A stretch of 64,000 nt of DNA. Origin: Sporosarcina sp. E16_8 (GTDB lineage Bacteria; Bacillota; Bacilli; Bacillales_A; Planococcaceae). Positions 17,540-25,985 of the stretch are shown piece after piece (position 1 is the first letter of the stretch; each line of letters begins with the position of its first letter). The notes under the pieces were generated by a model. The model saw only the letters and a program-made list of their open reading frames with translations. It was not told the DNA's origin and searched no databases. The stretch spans positions 62,001 through 126,000 of the forward strand of contig NZ_JADPRZ010000005.1 in assembly GCF_017347095.1 (NCBI RefSeq), written 5' to 3'. The position numbers were made by a program, and so were the translations under genes.

Positions 17540-17800
17540 TATATACGGAACTACTAATTTAGAATTAACTAGGTGGTATACCTAACCCGTATAACGAACA
17601 AATCTAGCGAAGCAACGACACTAATGAAAGGCAGCCCAATGTCGCCGCGTCCTGCGGCAAAGGCTGCACACCTGCATCCTGCAGGCGCCGAAGCAATAAG
17701 ACTGACAGTGTTCTTCTGACGGGCTTATTGCGTAAGGCCATCACCAAGCGACAAAGCGGTGTTAAAAGAACATTCTAGTTGTTAAGTGTCGACTATATAG
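17540..17800 (+). repeat. Dispersed repeat copy 2 (MITE-like)
   Basis: About 261 bp. The left end is TATATACGGAACTACTAATT and the right end TAAGTGTCGACTATATAG. The middle, from ATAACGAACAAATCTAGCG to GAAGCAATAAGAC, is almost identical to the reverse complement of copy 3. It includes the hairpins CCTGCA/TGCAGG and GCCGC/GCGGC. It lacks the AGGAGGG hairpin of copy 3. Confidence 0.85.
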
Positions 17801-17919
17801 CGATGTCATTTATAAATAATCGATTCTAATTAAGCCGTTACCTCAAGGATAGACTGTTTTTTATAGTTAAATGACAAAATGGTTATTACAAATACGCTAA
17901 ATGCAAATATATATGTAAT

Positions 17920-18651
17920 TCATACCATTTTTAAAACATAGTGCAAGTATCTACGAACTTGGATGATCCGTTCAGTCAATGAAGCTGATACGATTATGTA
18001 GAATTTCTCACTTTCATCCGTTTTGTATAAGTTGCGCACAGTCCTTCTTTCATCTGGCCAGAATCCAACCAATGCATTTGTTTCTTCCATTTCACGCGCT
18101 ATATCATATAAATAGCCATTAGATGGAGACCAACCAAACAAACTATTCAATTGTTCCTGAACCTCGGCCATGTGAAAAGATGTACGATTTAAGCTAAGTC
18201 GCAGTGCCATAAACCGTACAACGTCTTTTACAGATAACAACTTTGATATAAATGATCTAAAATCTTCGTGTAATGGTTCAATTTCGACTTCTGCTAGTGA
18301 TCCATTTTTAGTTAGATAATAATAGAACCGATCTATGACAGTCGAAACTTCGCTAAATCGAAGCGCGTAAATAGTTTCGTATTCCTGAAGACGAGCTTTT
18401 CCCTTTTTAGTAATTTGAAAGAGCTTTTTGCGGCCTTCTGTTCGAGAATGCAGAAAACCGTCGTTCTCTAATGTGTTAGCAGTGCGTGCGACATACTCAT
18501 AGGAAACGGAACGTCCTGGGAATTCTAAGTTGAAGTGTTCATGAAGTGCTTTTGAATAATTTTCTTGTTCCACAATAGATCTTAATAAGAACAAGGATAG
18601 AGCATCACCAACACTAAATCCAACAGCTTGTTGAAACGAAGGTAACTTCAT
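17920..18651 (-). CDS. PadR-like winged-helix regulator
   Basis: A 243-residue protein with two wing-like segments. The N-terminal part (SVGDALSLFLLRSIVEQENY, then YEYVARTANTLENDGFLHSR, then FQITKKGKARLQEYE) has the PadR pattern. A second segment near the C-terminus (GYLYDIAREMEETNALVGFW and NLYKTDESEKFYIIV) looks like another winged helix. The tandem arrangement is unusual for PadR proteins, which usually have one domain and a dimerising helix. The ATG follows AGGAGTTG. No co-transcribed target gene is adjacent, so the regulated function is unknown. Confidence 0.6.
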   Translation of the reverse strand: MKLPSFQQAVGFSVGDALSLFLLRSIVEQENYSKALHEHFNLEFPGRSVSYEYVARTANTLENDGFLHSRTEGRKKLFQITKKGKARLQEYETIYALRFSEVSTVIDRFYYYLTKNGSLAEVEIEPLHEDFRSFISKLLSVKDVVRFMALRLSLNRTSFHMAEVQEQLNSLFGWSPSNGYLYDIAREMEETNALVGFWPDERRTVRNLYKTDESEKFYIIVSASLTERIIQVRRYLHYVLKMV

Positions 18652-18957
18652 AAATGGACAACTCCTACTATTTTAAATAATCATACACCTCGCTAGTGCA
18701 TATATCAATACAATTATCGGTCGCGATGTATCTCCTTCTTTTAAAGACTTTCCCTTGCTTTAGCCATCAATTTAACACCTGATCTTAAATGAAGCTAACT
18801 AACACATCATACGGGAATATATCAATTGCAGATGAATATACAATTAGCGAGCAATTTCTTTGTATATGCACTAGCGAGGTTTCATATATTAAGCGTATAT
18901 GCACTCTTTAAAATACTCTTAATTTTCAATTGTTTAACTCCGTATTTCCTTTTCAAG
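18652..18957. other. Intergenic region, nothing recognised
   Basis: AT-rich spacer. No gene, repeat or RNA was seen apart from the terminator that begins at 18958. Confidence 0.5.
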
Positions 18958-18989
18958 GTAAAAAAACCGGTTAGCGCACACCGGTTTTC
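18958..18989 (-). terminator. Terminator after the yqjP-yqjQ operon
   Basis: AAAACCGGT and ACCGGTTTT form a 9-bp stem around TAGCGCAC, just beyond the SDR stop on the minus strand. Confidence 0.8.
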
Positions 18990-19006
18990 ACAAAATATGA
19001 TTCTTT

Positions 19007-19759
19007 TTATTTCTTCATAAAATACTTACGCCCTAACCGTTCGACAAGCGTCGGCGCAACTGCGTGCATTCTACTCGTGATTCCCATATACCAAGGTAAA
19101 TTCACATCGCGAACTGGTTTCCTGACTGTTTTAATCACCGTATCGACCACAGTTTCAATGGTCAATAAGTGCCTACCTAGCGATGTACGATAAGTACCTG
19201 TTTCATCCGCGAGATCCAGAAAGGGAGTGTCAATCGGACCCGGGTTAATTGTAGTTACATGGATATCGAATGGAGCCGCTTCCATTCGAAGCGCATTCGT
19301 ATAGCCGATAATCGCATGCTTTGAGGCAGCATAAATAGAAGCCTTGGGTGTTGCCACTTTTCCAGCTTGAGAACCGAGGAAAATCAAATGACCGCTGCGC
19401 CGCTTAATCATGCTCGGCAATAGAAATTTAGTGAGCTGCATGGGTGCGATTACGTTGACAGCCATCATACTTTGAATCGCTTCGTCAGACGTTTCGTGCG
19501 CGAAATCGAACGAGCCAACGCCCGCCGAAAAGATGACAACATCGGGTGAACCAATCCTCGCCATCAACTGCTTAACGTCTTCACTTTTCGATAAATCTGC
19601 AGGTATCGTATGCGCGCCTTCACGTTGCAACTCCTCTAAAACAGTAAGTGCCCTGCCTGTTGCCCACACCTCGTGTCCTTCTGCCAACAGCCGTTTCGAC
19701 AGTGCATATCCAACCCCGCTAGTTGCGCCTGTTATGAGAATCGATTTAGGCTTGCTCAT
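19007..19759 (-). CDS. Short-chain dehydrogenase/reductase (YqjQ-like)
   Basis: About 250 residues from ATG at 19759. This start overlaps the last codons of the upstream MBL gene, and the longer frame would overlap it by 47 bases. Classical SDR features: cofactor motif TGATSGVGYALSKRL (TGxxxGxG), NNAG counterpart SAGVGSF, and catalytic Ser-Tyr-Lys with YAASKHAIIGYTNALR. The fold continues to a NPGPIDTPF loop. In B. subtilis yqjQ follows yqjP in the same order, which supports the name. The substrate of YqjQ is not established. Confidence 0.88.
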   Translation of the reverse strand: MSKPKSILITGATSGVGYALSKRLLAEGHEVWATGRALTVLEELQREGAHTIPADLSKSEDVKQLMARIGSPDVVIFSAGVGSFDFAHETSDEAIQSMMAVNVIAPMQLTKFLLPSMIKRRSGHLIFLGSQAGKVATPKASIYAASKHAIIGYTNALRMEAAPFDIHVTTINPGPIDTPFLDLADETGTYRTSLGRHLLTIETVVDTVIKTVRKPVRDVNLPWYMGITSRMHAVAPTLVERLGRKYFMKK

Positions 19760-20690
19760 AATGCAAGACGCCGCCTTCATCCCGCTTTTCACGGATCAGC
19801 CCTTCGTCGACTAGGTAATCTGTTTGCCCAATCGTTTCCGAAAGCGTAAGACCAAGCTCTTTTTCATAGACAGCCGGGAACAGTTCACGTGTCAATTCGA
19901 AAATTGTCCGTGGGTTTTCGTCCATCATTGCACGTACTTTAATTGCCCGTTCGCGCTGTTTCACCAGCCGACTTTCAATAAGTTCGTGAGCATTCCGTAC
20001 TTCATTGCCATGCCCGGTATAAATAATGTCTACCGGCAATGTCAGAATACGTTTCAACGATTCGTTGTATTGCAGCAAAGAATGCGGGCGTCCCTGCGCA
20101 GGATCAAGTGGCGGTTCAATAAGTGGGTTTGAAGACACTTTTTCAAGTACTAAGTCTCCACCAATCATTGTTCTATTCTCTTCGTCCCATAATACGATGT
20201 GACTTTGCGCGTGACCAGGTGTTTCCATAACAGTCCACCCAGGGTGCCCGGGGAGCGCATCACCCTCTGACAGCACTCCATCCAATGGACGTTCCCCCAT
20301 AAAAGCGACAGATCGTTTCATCTTCTTAACCCAACCAAGGTACTGTTCAGGCACCCCTTCTTCTTTCAAACATTCGAGATAAAACGCGTCATGGTAGTTG
20401 AAAAATGCTTCATCTCGCTTGAGCCATAAATCGTTATACTTATGCCCAAGAATTTTAGCGTTATCAAACGCGTCAATCCAGCCAGCATGATCAGGATGAT
20501 GGTGTGTCAAAATAACTTGTTCGATATCGTTAAATGTATAACCTGCGCTCTTGATGCCTTGTTTCAATGCTTCATATGCTTCAGGGGTTTTCGGCCCCGC
20601 ATCGACGAGTGACAGTGTATCTCCTTTTATCAGAAATGCGTTTACATCGCCGACTGCGAATGGTGTTGGAATAACAATCTTCTGTATCAT
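19746..20690 (-). CDS. MBL-fold metallo-hydrolase (YqjP-like)
   Basis: A 314-residue metallo-beta-lactamase-fold hydrolase. Metal site residues: THHHPDHAG (HxHxDH), METPGHAQSHIV, IGGDLVLEK and IYTGHGNEV. A C-terminal helical extension of about 80 residues (from ESRLVKQRERAIKVR to the end) matches the winged-helix-like tail found in the LACTB2-like subgroup. The ATG follows AAAGGGGATTTTCCAT. It is coupled to the SDR gene. Substrate unknown. Confidence 0.87.
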   Translation of the reverse strand: MIQKIVIPTPFAVGDVNAFLIKGDTLSLVDAGPKTPEAYEALKQGIKSAGYTFNDIEQVILTHHHPDHAGWIDAFDNAKILGHKYNDLWLKRDEAFFNYHDAFYLECLKEEGVPEQYLGWVKKMKRSVAFMGERPLDGVLSEGDALPGHPGWTVMETPGHAQSHIVLWDEENRTMIGGDLVLEKVSSNPLIEPPLDPAQGRPHSLLQYNESLKRILTLPVDIIYTGHGNEVRNAHELIESRLVKQRERAIKVRAMMDENPRTIFELTRELFPAVYEKELGLTLSETIGQTDYLVDEGLIREKRDEGGVLHYEQA

Positions 20691-20862
20691 ATGGAAAATC
20701 CCCTTTATAAATATGAATGAGTATTCAGTACATTGTACCTTTTTTATTGGATAGCGTCATCTTTTGAATCAATTCACTACCATGAAGTTTAACAATGGTA
20801 TAATGAAAGTATCTATTCTCAAATTTAATAGCACGATATAGAACTACTAGGAGGGCTAAAGT

Positions 20863-22011
20863 ATGGGGTTATTTGGATTTTTCAAAAGTCAGTTTATCGA
20901 GGTCATCGAATGGACAGATAGTGGCACGAATACGATGGTCTATCGATTTCCCGTTCAAAACAATGAAATCAAAATGGGTGCAGAATTAACCGTCCGAGAA
21001 TCGCAAGTAGCTATTTTTGTCAATGAAGGTGAAATTGCGGATGTCTTTGGTCCAGGGCGTCATCTATTATACACTCAAAACATGCCGATTTTGACGAAGT
21101 TGAAATCATGGAAGCACGGATTTGAATCCCCTTTTAAAGCGGAAGTCTATTTTGTCAATACCAAGCAGTTCGTCAATCAAAAATGGGGCACTTCAAATCC
21201 AATAATGATGCGAGATCCAGAGTTTGGCATGATCCGTTTACGTGGTTATGGCATTTATTCATACCGTGTGTCCGAGCCGACTGTATTCTTAAAGGAACTG
21301 TTCGGAACAAATGCATCCTATGATACGAGTAATATTGAGGAACAGTTGAAAAAAATGGTGCTATCAGGATTGACAGATCTTTTTGCCGAGTCGAAAATAC
21401 CGGCATTGGATTTGGCGATGCACTATGATGAACTCAGTGAACTAGGGAAAGAAAAGATGAAAAAACGATTCAGTTCGTTCGGATTTGATATCACTTCCCT
21501 ATATATTGAAAACTTATCCCTTCCTGAAGAAGTGGAAAAAGTAATAGATAAAAGAACATCGATGGGTGTTATTGGAGACATGAACCAGTATCAGCAATAC
21601 CAAGCTGCTGAGGCAATTCGAGAAGCTGCTAGAAATGAAGGTGGCGGATTGGCGGCTGCCGGTGCAGGAATTGGAGCAGGGGCTGCAATTGGTAGTGTCA
21701 TGGCAAATGCATTTCAAGGCAACCAGCAACAAAAAAATTCGCCTTCAATGCCGCAACCGGAAAAATTAACTTGTCCGCATTGTCAGGCACTCATTCATGC
21801 AAGCGCAAAGTTTTGCGGCGATTGTGGGAAAACTGTACAACAGCAAAAAGTACCATGCATCAGCTGCCAGGCGGCAATAAATGGACATGCAAAATTCTGT
21901 GGGGAATGCGGCGCACAACAAGTGACCGAAAAAAAATGTGCGAAATGTGGCAAGGTAAACGCCCCTAATACGAAGTTTTGTGGGGACTGTGGCGACAATT
22001 TGCAACAGTGA
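20863..22011 (+). CDS. SPFH-domain protein with C-terminal zinc ribbons (YdjI-like)
   Basis: A 382-residue protein. The SPFH/Band-7 region spans about 1-230 (FFKSQFIEVIEWTDSGTNTM to DKRTSMGVIGDM). A Gly/Ala-rich stretch (GGGLAAAGAGIGAGAAIGSV) follows, then three zinc-ribbon repeats of CxxC...CxxC type (CPHC..CGDCG, CISC..CGECG, CAKC..CGDCG). B. subtilis YdjI is the SPFH member of the ydjFGHI envelope-stress cluster, where YdjG and YdjH anchor the PspA homologue YdjF at the membrane. The next gene here resembles YdjG, but no pspA-like gene is present nearby. The ATG follows AGGAGGGCTAAAGT. Confidence 0.88.
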   Translation: MGLFGFFKSQFIEVIEWTDSGTNTMVYRFPVQNNEIKMGAELTVRESQVAIFVNEGEIADVFGPGRHLLYTQNMPILTKLKSWKHGFESPFKAEVYFVNTKQFVNQKWGTSNPIMMRDPEFGMIRLRGYGIYSYRVSEPTVFLKELFGTNASYDTSNIEEQLKKMVLSGLTDLFAESKIPALDLAMHYDELSELGKEKMKKRFSSFGFDITSLYIENLSLPEEVEKVIDKRTSMGVIGDMNQYQQYQAAEAIREAARNEGGGLAAAGAGIGAGAAIGSVMANAFQGNQQQKNSPSMPQPEKLTCPHCQALIHASAKFCGDCGKTVQQQKVPCISCQAAINGHAKFCGECGAQQVTEKKCAKCGKVNAPNTKFCGDCGDNLQQ

Positions 22012-22032
22012 ATAGCTAGTGAGGTGTTTAAG

Positions 22033-23154
22033 GTGGATGGTTTAGAAAATGATGGACGTGCGGAAACGATACTAGTTGAACAAACGGAAGTGAATAAATG
22101 CTCTTCCTGTGGCGGTAATACAGTTTTTGAACCTTCAAGTGGAACACTTAAGTGCCCATTTTGCGGAAGCGAAAAAGAAATAAACATATCGCGAGAAAAC
22201 ACGATTGAACATGATTTCTTACAGGCATTAGAAACAGAAGACCACAGTTGGGATGATGAAAAACGTGTGTTCAAATGCGAAAACTGTGGTGCCGAAACCC
22301 TTTTAGATCAAGACAAAGTTGCAGGTTTTTGCTCATTTTGCGGATCGTCGCATATTGCGATCACGGATAACCACGCAGGTATCAAGCCGGCTTTGGTCCT
22401 CCCTTTTCAAATTACGAAAGACGAGGCGGTCGGAAAATTCAAGGTGTGGATGAAAAAGAAATATTTTGCCCCTTCCAAGCTGATCCAATCGTATAAATTA
22501 GACCATTTGGCTGGTGCTTATATTCCTTACTGGACGTTCGATTCTCAGACAAATTCATCCTACGTCGTACAAATTGGTACGTATTATTATGTTACAAAAA
22601 CAAGGACTGTAATTGAAGATGGCAAACCCAAACAAGTAACAGAACAAGTGAGAAAAACCAGGTGGCATACAGAACATGGTAGTTTCAGCAAATTATTTGA
22701 TGATGTATTGGTGAAAGCCTCACGTAATGTGGCCAGCGGATTGATTGATAAAGTTGAACCTTTTCATCTAAATAGACTTGTTGATTATAAAACGGACTAT
22801 TTATCTGGATTTTTGGCAGAGAAGTATTCAATTCCATTGAAAGATGGATGGAATGATGCCAAAGTTGTTATAGACGATGGCATTACAAGTGGTATATACG
22901 GCAAAGTTCATGGCGATGTTGTAAATATTGTGAGTGTCTCCACTGATTATGACAACATAACCTACAAACATATTCTATTACCTTTATGGATTTCGTCGTT
23001 CCAGTTCAACAATAAGGTCTATCGTTTTCTCGTCAATGGACAAACTGGCAAAGTAAGTGGGAAATCCCCTGTGAGTACCGTAAAAGTATCAATTGCAGTA
23101 GGGATGGTTATTGCGATTATAATTGCGATTTACTTTATCTTGGAAATGACCTGA
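22033..23154 (+). CDS. TFIIB-type zinc-ribbon membrane protein (YdjG-like)
   Basis: About 373 residues from GTG at 22033, eight bases after GAGG. The GTG at 22024 overlaps the ribosome site. Two N-terminal zinc ribbons (KCSSCGGN...CPFCGSE and KCENCGAE...CSFCGSS) are followed by an alpha/beta region containing VLPFQITKDEAVGKFKVWMK, an IPYWTFDSQTNSSYVVQIG segment, and a single C-terminal helix (VGMVIAIIIAIYFI). This is the layout of YdjG-like proteins, often misannotated as PriA-like. It lies 21 bases downstream of the SPFH gene, so the two are probably one operon acting at the membrane. Confidence 0.85.
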   Translation: MDGLENDGRAETILVEQTEVNKCSSCGGNTVFEPSSGTLKCPFCGSEKEINISRENTIEHDFLQALETEDHSWDDEKRVFKCENCGAETLLDQDKVAGFCSFCGSSHIAITDNHAGIKPALVLPFQITKDEAVGKFKVWMKKKYFAPSKLIQSYKLDHLAGAYIPYWTFDSQTNSSYVVQIGTYYYVTKTRTVIEDGKPKQVTEQVRKTRWHTEHGSFSKLFDDVLVKASRNVASGLIDKVEPFHLNRLVDYKTDYLSGFLAEKYSIPLKDGWNDAKVVIDDGITSGIYGKVHGDVVNIVSVSTDYDNITYKHILLPLWISSFQFNNKVYRFLVNGQTGKVSGKSPVSTVKVSIAVGMVIAIIIAIYFILEMT

Positions 23155-23180
23155 CAATGACTGGATAATAAATTAGATAG

Positions 23181-23209
23181 TTGACTTTTTTTAGACGACG
23201 TGCAATAAT
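23181..23209 (+). promoter_or_regulatory. Promoter for the proI T-box transcript
   Basis: TTGACT (23181-23186) and AATAAT (23204-23209) with a 17-base spacer lie just upstream of the T-box leader. Confidence 0.6.
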
Positions 23210-23224
23210 CGGTCTAATTCAAGT

Positions 23225-23470
23225 ACATATAGGCGTTGACGAAGACAAGTAGTTGCGGCAATGGAGAACAGAAAATGTGGTCAGCGGCTGAAAGCCACAT
23301 CCCCTCTCCCGCTTCGAACCTCCTTCTGAGCTACTGTGGAAACACAGGCGTGCCTTTCGCGTTAAGAAAGAACGAGATGTACCGGTTTTATGCCGGTAAA
23401 TTTAGGTGGTACCGCGGAAACATGTGTTTTCGTCCTTATTAGTAGGGACGAAAGCGCATTTTTTTATTGT
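23225..23470 (+). promoter_or_regulatory. T-box riboswitch upstream of proI (proline)
   Basis: The leader contains the perfect T-box word AGGTGGTACCGCGG (23404-23417). The competing terminator is TTTCGTCC / GGACGAAA followed by a T run (23428-23467). Stem I elements are present, with AGTAG pairing CTACT. In the specifier loop region GAACCTCCTTCTGAGC, the triplet CCT is in the position where the methionine T-box at 39.3 kb has ATG, so it reads a proline codon. Uncharged tRNA-Pro would stabilise the antiterminator and allow proI transcription, as known for proI and proBA in B. subtilis. Confidence 0.93.
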
Positions 23471-23527
23471 CCAGATTTGAGCGCGCGCGCGTACGCCGTT
23501 ATTAGTGCAATGAGAGGGGTAATTTGA

Positions 23528-24337
23528 ATGGAAACGATTGTATTTATAGGTGCCGGTTCTATGGCAGAAGCTGTTATTGCAGGAATTGTGGAACGAGGTG
23601 CAGTAGTACCCAAAAATGTTTTTGTTATGAATAGATCTGATGATGAAAGGCTACTTTCATTACACAATAAATATGGTGTATCCATTGTCTGCAAGGAAAA
23701 AGAAGCGCTGAAAAATGCAGATCTCATCGTTCTTGCGACAAAACCAAAGGACATCCACCAGGCAATGGCGGATACACTTCCCTATTTAGACGATAATACA
23801 GCCATTTTGTCTGTTATTGCAGGCGTTTCGATTCAGACAATCGAAAAAGGTCTTGGTGCAAGACCTATCGCACGCTCCATGCCAAATACCTCCGCTACAA
23901 TCGGCAAATCTGCCAGTGGTATCGCGTGGAATCAAGCGATTAGCGAAGGGTTAAAAAAACATATCCTCGGTCTGCTAGAATCAATCGGCATGGTAAAAGA
24001 GGTGGATGAAGATGACTTACACGCCGTCACTGCCCTTTCCGGTAGCGGTCCCGCATATGTCTATTATTTAGCAGAAGCGCTTGAGGAAGCAGCGATCGGC
24101 AAAGGACTTTCAAAAGACATAGCGCGCGCGCTTATCATCCAAACGCTTGAAGGCGCAGCGGCAATGTTGAAAGAAACAGGTACAGAGCCCGCGGAACTAC
24201 GGAACAACGTGACGAGCCCAGGCGGCACAACGGAAGCCGGCTTGAATGCGTTGGAGAACGGTAAGTTCAAAGAAACGATTGCGGATTGTATTGAAAAAGC
24301 TGAGGCGCGGTCACGTGAACTAGGGGCGCAGTCTTAA
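23528..24337 (+). CDS. proI: Pyrroline-5-carboxylate reductase
   Basis: A 269-residue NAD(P)H-dependent reductase for the last step of proline synthesis (pyrroline-5-carboxylate to proline). N-terminal Rossmann motif FIGAGSMAEAVIAG, ATKPKDI, and the C-terminal dimerisation domain with the family signature around ALSGSGPAYVYYLAEAL and NNVTSPGGTTEAGL. The length is normal. The ATG follows GAGAGGGGTAATTTGA. Control by a proline T-box in the leader supports a biosynthetic role. In B. subtilis proI sits next to yqjP and yqjQ, as it nearly does here. Confidence 0.96.
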   Translation: METIVFIGAGSMAEAVIAGIVERGAVVPKNVFVMNRSDDERLLSLHNKYGVSIVCKEKEALKNADLIVLATKPKDIHQAMADTLPYLDDNTAILSVIAGVSIQTIEKGLGARPIARSMPNTSATIGKSASGIAWNQAISEGLKKHILGLLESIGMVKEVDEDDLHAVTALSGSGPAYVYYLAEALEEAAIGKGLSKDIARALIIQTLEGAAAMLKETGTEPAELRNNVTSPGGTTEAGLNALENGKFKETIADCIEKAEARSRELGAQS

Positions 24338-24378
24338 AGCTACTTATTTTGCAATAAACAGAGGGACGCAAAACTCGA

Positions 24379-24667
24379 CTATATAGTTGGGACTTAACAA
24401 ATAGAATGTTCTTCCTACATCGCTTAGTAGCTTGGTGATGGCCTTACGCAATAAGCCTGTCAGAATAAGACTTAGGAGGGATTGAACTGCATCCCTCCTA
24501 AGTCTTATTGCTTCGGCGCCTGCAGGATGCAGGTGTGCAGCCTTTGCCGCAGGACGCGGCGACATTGGGCTGCCTTTCATTAGTGTCGCTCCTTCGCTAG
24601 ATTTGTTCGTTATACTGGTGAGGTATACCATATAGTTAATTCTAAATAAGTAGTGCGAAAATATAGT
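24379..24667 (-). repeat. Dispersed repeat copy 3 (MITE-like, longest)
   Basis: About 289 bp, 41 bases after proI. The ends are CTATATAGTTGGGACTTAAC and TAAGTAGTGCGAAAATATAG. The middle holds three perfect hairpins: GACTTAGGAGGGAT / ATCCCTCCTAAGTC with an 8-base loop, CCTGCA/TGCAGG with loop GGA, and GCCGC/GCGGC with loop AGGAC. It is reverse-oriented relative to copies 1, 2 and 5. It may act as the terminator for proI. Confidence 0.87.
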
Positions 24668-24757
24668 AGCCACTTTTATAAAAAGCGTCTACTATTCGAG
24701 CTATCGTTCAAGTTTTAGAAATATGCGTTTTATCTTATCGAACTAGTTTACATATAA

Positions 24758-25156
24758 CTAAATTTGTCCTCTTTCTAGATGACTAAAACCACTCGACGTC
24801 AAATCTTTCCTCCGATAGACGCTTAATACAATCCCAATTAAAAAGGCATTAAACAGGATTGGCATTAATCCATAACTGATAAATGGTAATGAGATAGACA
24901 TGATTGGGAAGAGACCAAGTGTCATTGCGATATTGCTAACTAACTGGACCGTATAAAGAGCAACAGCACCGAAAAGAAGAAGCTTGCCAAATGGATCATG
25001 TATCTTACGCGTAACCATCATGATTCTTGCTACAAAAAGGAGAAGAATGCAGACGAGAGCAAGGGCAGCTAGCCAGCCGTAGTAATACGTAAAACCAACG
25101 AATACCAAATCAGTGTGAACATCTGGTATTACTTGATGATTCGAAGCATTACTCAA
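24758..25156 (-). pseudogene. C-terminal fragment of an FtsW/RodA/SpoVE-type protein
   Basis: The 132-residue frame begins abruptly at SNHQVIPDVHTDLVFVGFTY, which corresponds to the periplasmic loop of a SEDS glycosyltransferase (IPE/DxHTDFIF motif). It continues through the last four helices to ISLPFISYGLMPILFN and a basic tail. About 250 N-terminal residues and the first six helices are missing, so it cannot be a working enzyme. A TTG at 25156 lies exactly on the stop of a grpB fragment, meaning a deletion joined two unrelated genes here. Confidence 0.8.
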
Positions 25157-25233
25157 CCAACCAGCTTATGGGACTCTTCTTCAAAGTTTGAAACCCATTG
25201 TTCATCATAAGGCTTAACTTCAACTTTTCTCAT
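25153..25233 (-). pseudogene. N-terminal fragment of a GrpB-family (UPF0157) gene
   Basis: From ATG at 25233 (ribosome site GGAAAGTGGGATTTAA) the frame reads MRKVEVKPYDEQWVSNFEEE, ends SHKLVG and stops at 25153. This is the typical start of GrpB-like nucleotidyltransferase-fold proteins, which are normally about 170 residues long. The rest of the gene is absent and the sequence runs straight into the ftsW fragment. Confidence 0.75.
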
Positions 25234-25438
25234 TTAAATCCCACTTTCCGTCGTTCAATAAATCCTTTTTTCTTATGGCTATATTAAACGATGAAGTTTA
25301 TTTTGATGAACAGTTTAAGATTCATAATAAATGGGGCTAGTATGTTCGTATATTTAATTAGAGTTCCAGTTAGCGTAAGTTGGTTATTTCCTTCTTTCTC
25401 CCCAAAAAAGTATTAAACCAGTGGACGAAATCACTCCC

Positions 25439-25573
25439 TTATTGCGAAAAATAAGCAATAGTAAACAATATCATGATGATTAATCCTATCCCTGCTACTA
25501 GTAAATAGACTCCACTGATAGTAAATAAAGATATCTCTAAAAGTTTACTAACTCTTTTTTTATTGTTTTTCAA
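25439..25573 (-). CDS. Small membrane protein, 44 residues
   Basis: From TTG at 25573, with AGGGGG nine bases upstream, the frame reads MKNNKKRVSKLLEISLFTIS, then a long hydrophobic run GVYLLVAGIGLIIMILFTIA ending YFSQ. A basic N-terminus followed by one or two helices fits a real miniprotein. An ATG at 25582 would sit on the ribosome site. No family was recognised. The surrounding 25234-25985 contains nothing else intact. A two-part remnant (TRKTPPWFDEA, a stop, then KLHKFSRTEYLRAMENGG) lies at 25871-25979 on the minus strand. Confidence 0.5.
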   Translation of the reverse strand: MKNNKKRVSKLLEISLFTISGVYLLVAGIGLIIMILFTIAYFSQ

Positions 25574-25985
25574 TGCTGCCATCCCCCTAGTCAATTAAAT
25601 AACATCACTTTATCAGGGTCCCTGAAAAATTCAAAAAGTGTTTCTATTTGTGACTCTATTACTCTATCGGTGGAAATTTCTAGTATACTATGTTCATTGA
25701 AAAACTGAATCCCCCTCGTATATTCCACCCCTTATTTACCATTGTAACCTAATTAAATTAAATACTGGAATTAATCAAACATAACAATCCCTTTTAATGA
25801 AAAAAGAGCTACCGACCAAATTAAACTGGACAGCATCTCTTTTTCCCAATATAAAAACTCCATCTGCTATTTACCCACCGTTTTCCATTGCCCTTAAATA
25901 CTCTGTCCTACTGAATTTGTGAAGCTTTTCTAGCTTATCCTATGCTTCATCAAACCAAGGTGGAGTTTTACGGGTACCACTTACC

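Noticed and set aside
23480-23500. GCGCGCGCGCG run after the proI T-box
   Set aside because: Short alternating run beyond the terminator. It could affect DNA shape, but there is no evidence of function.
24344-24673. A 109-codon minus-strand ORF across repeat copy 3
   Set aside because: It follows the repeat ends and hairpins, is not kept in the other copies and has no ribosome site. It is a by-product of the repeat.
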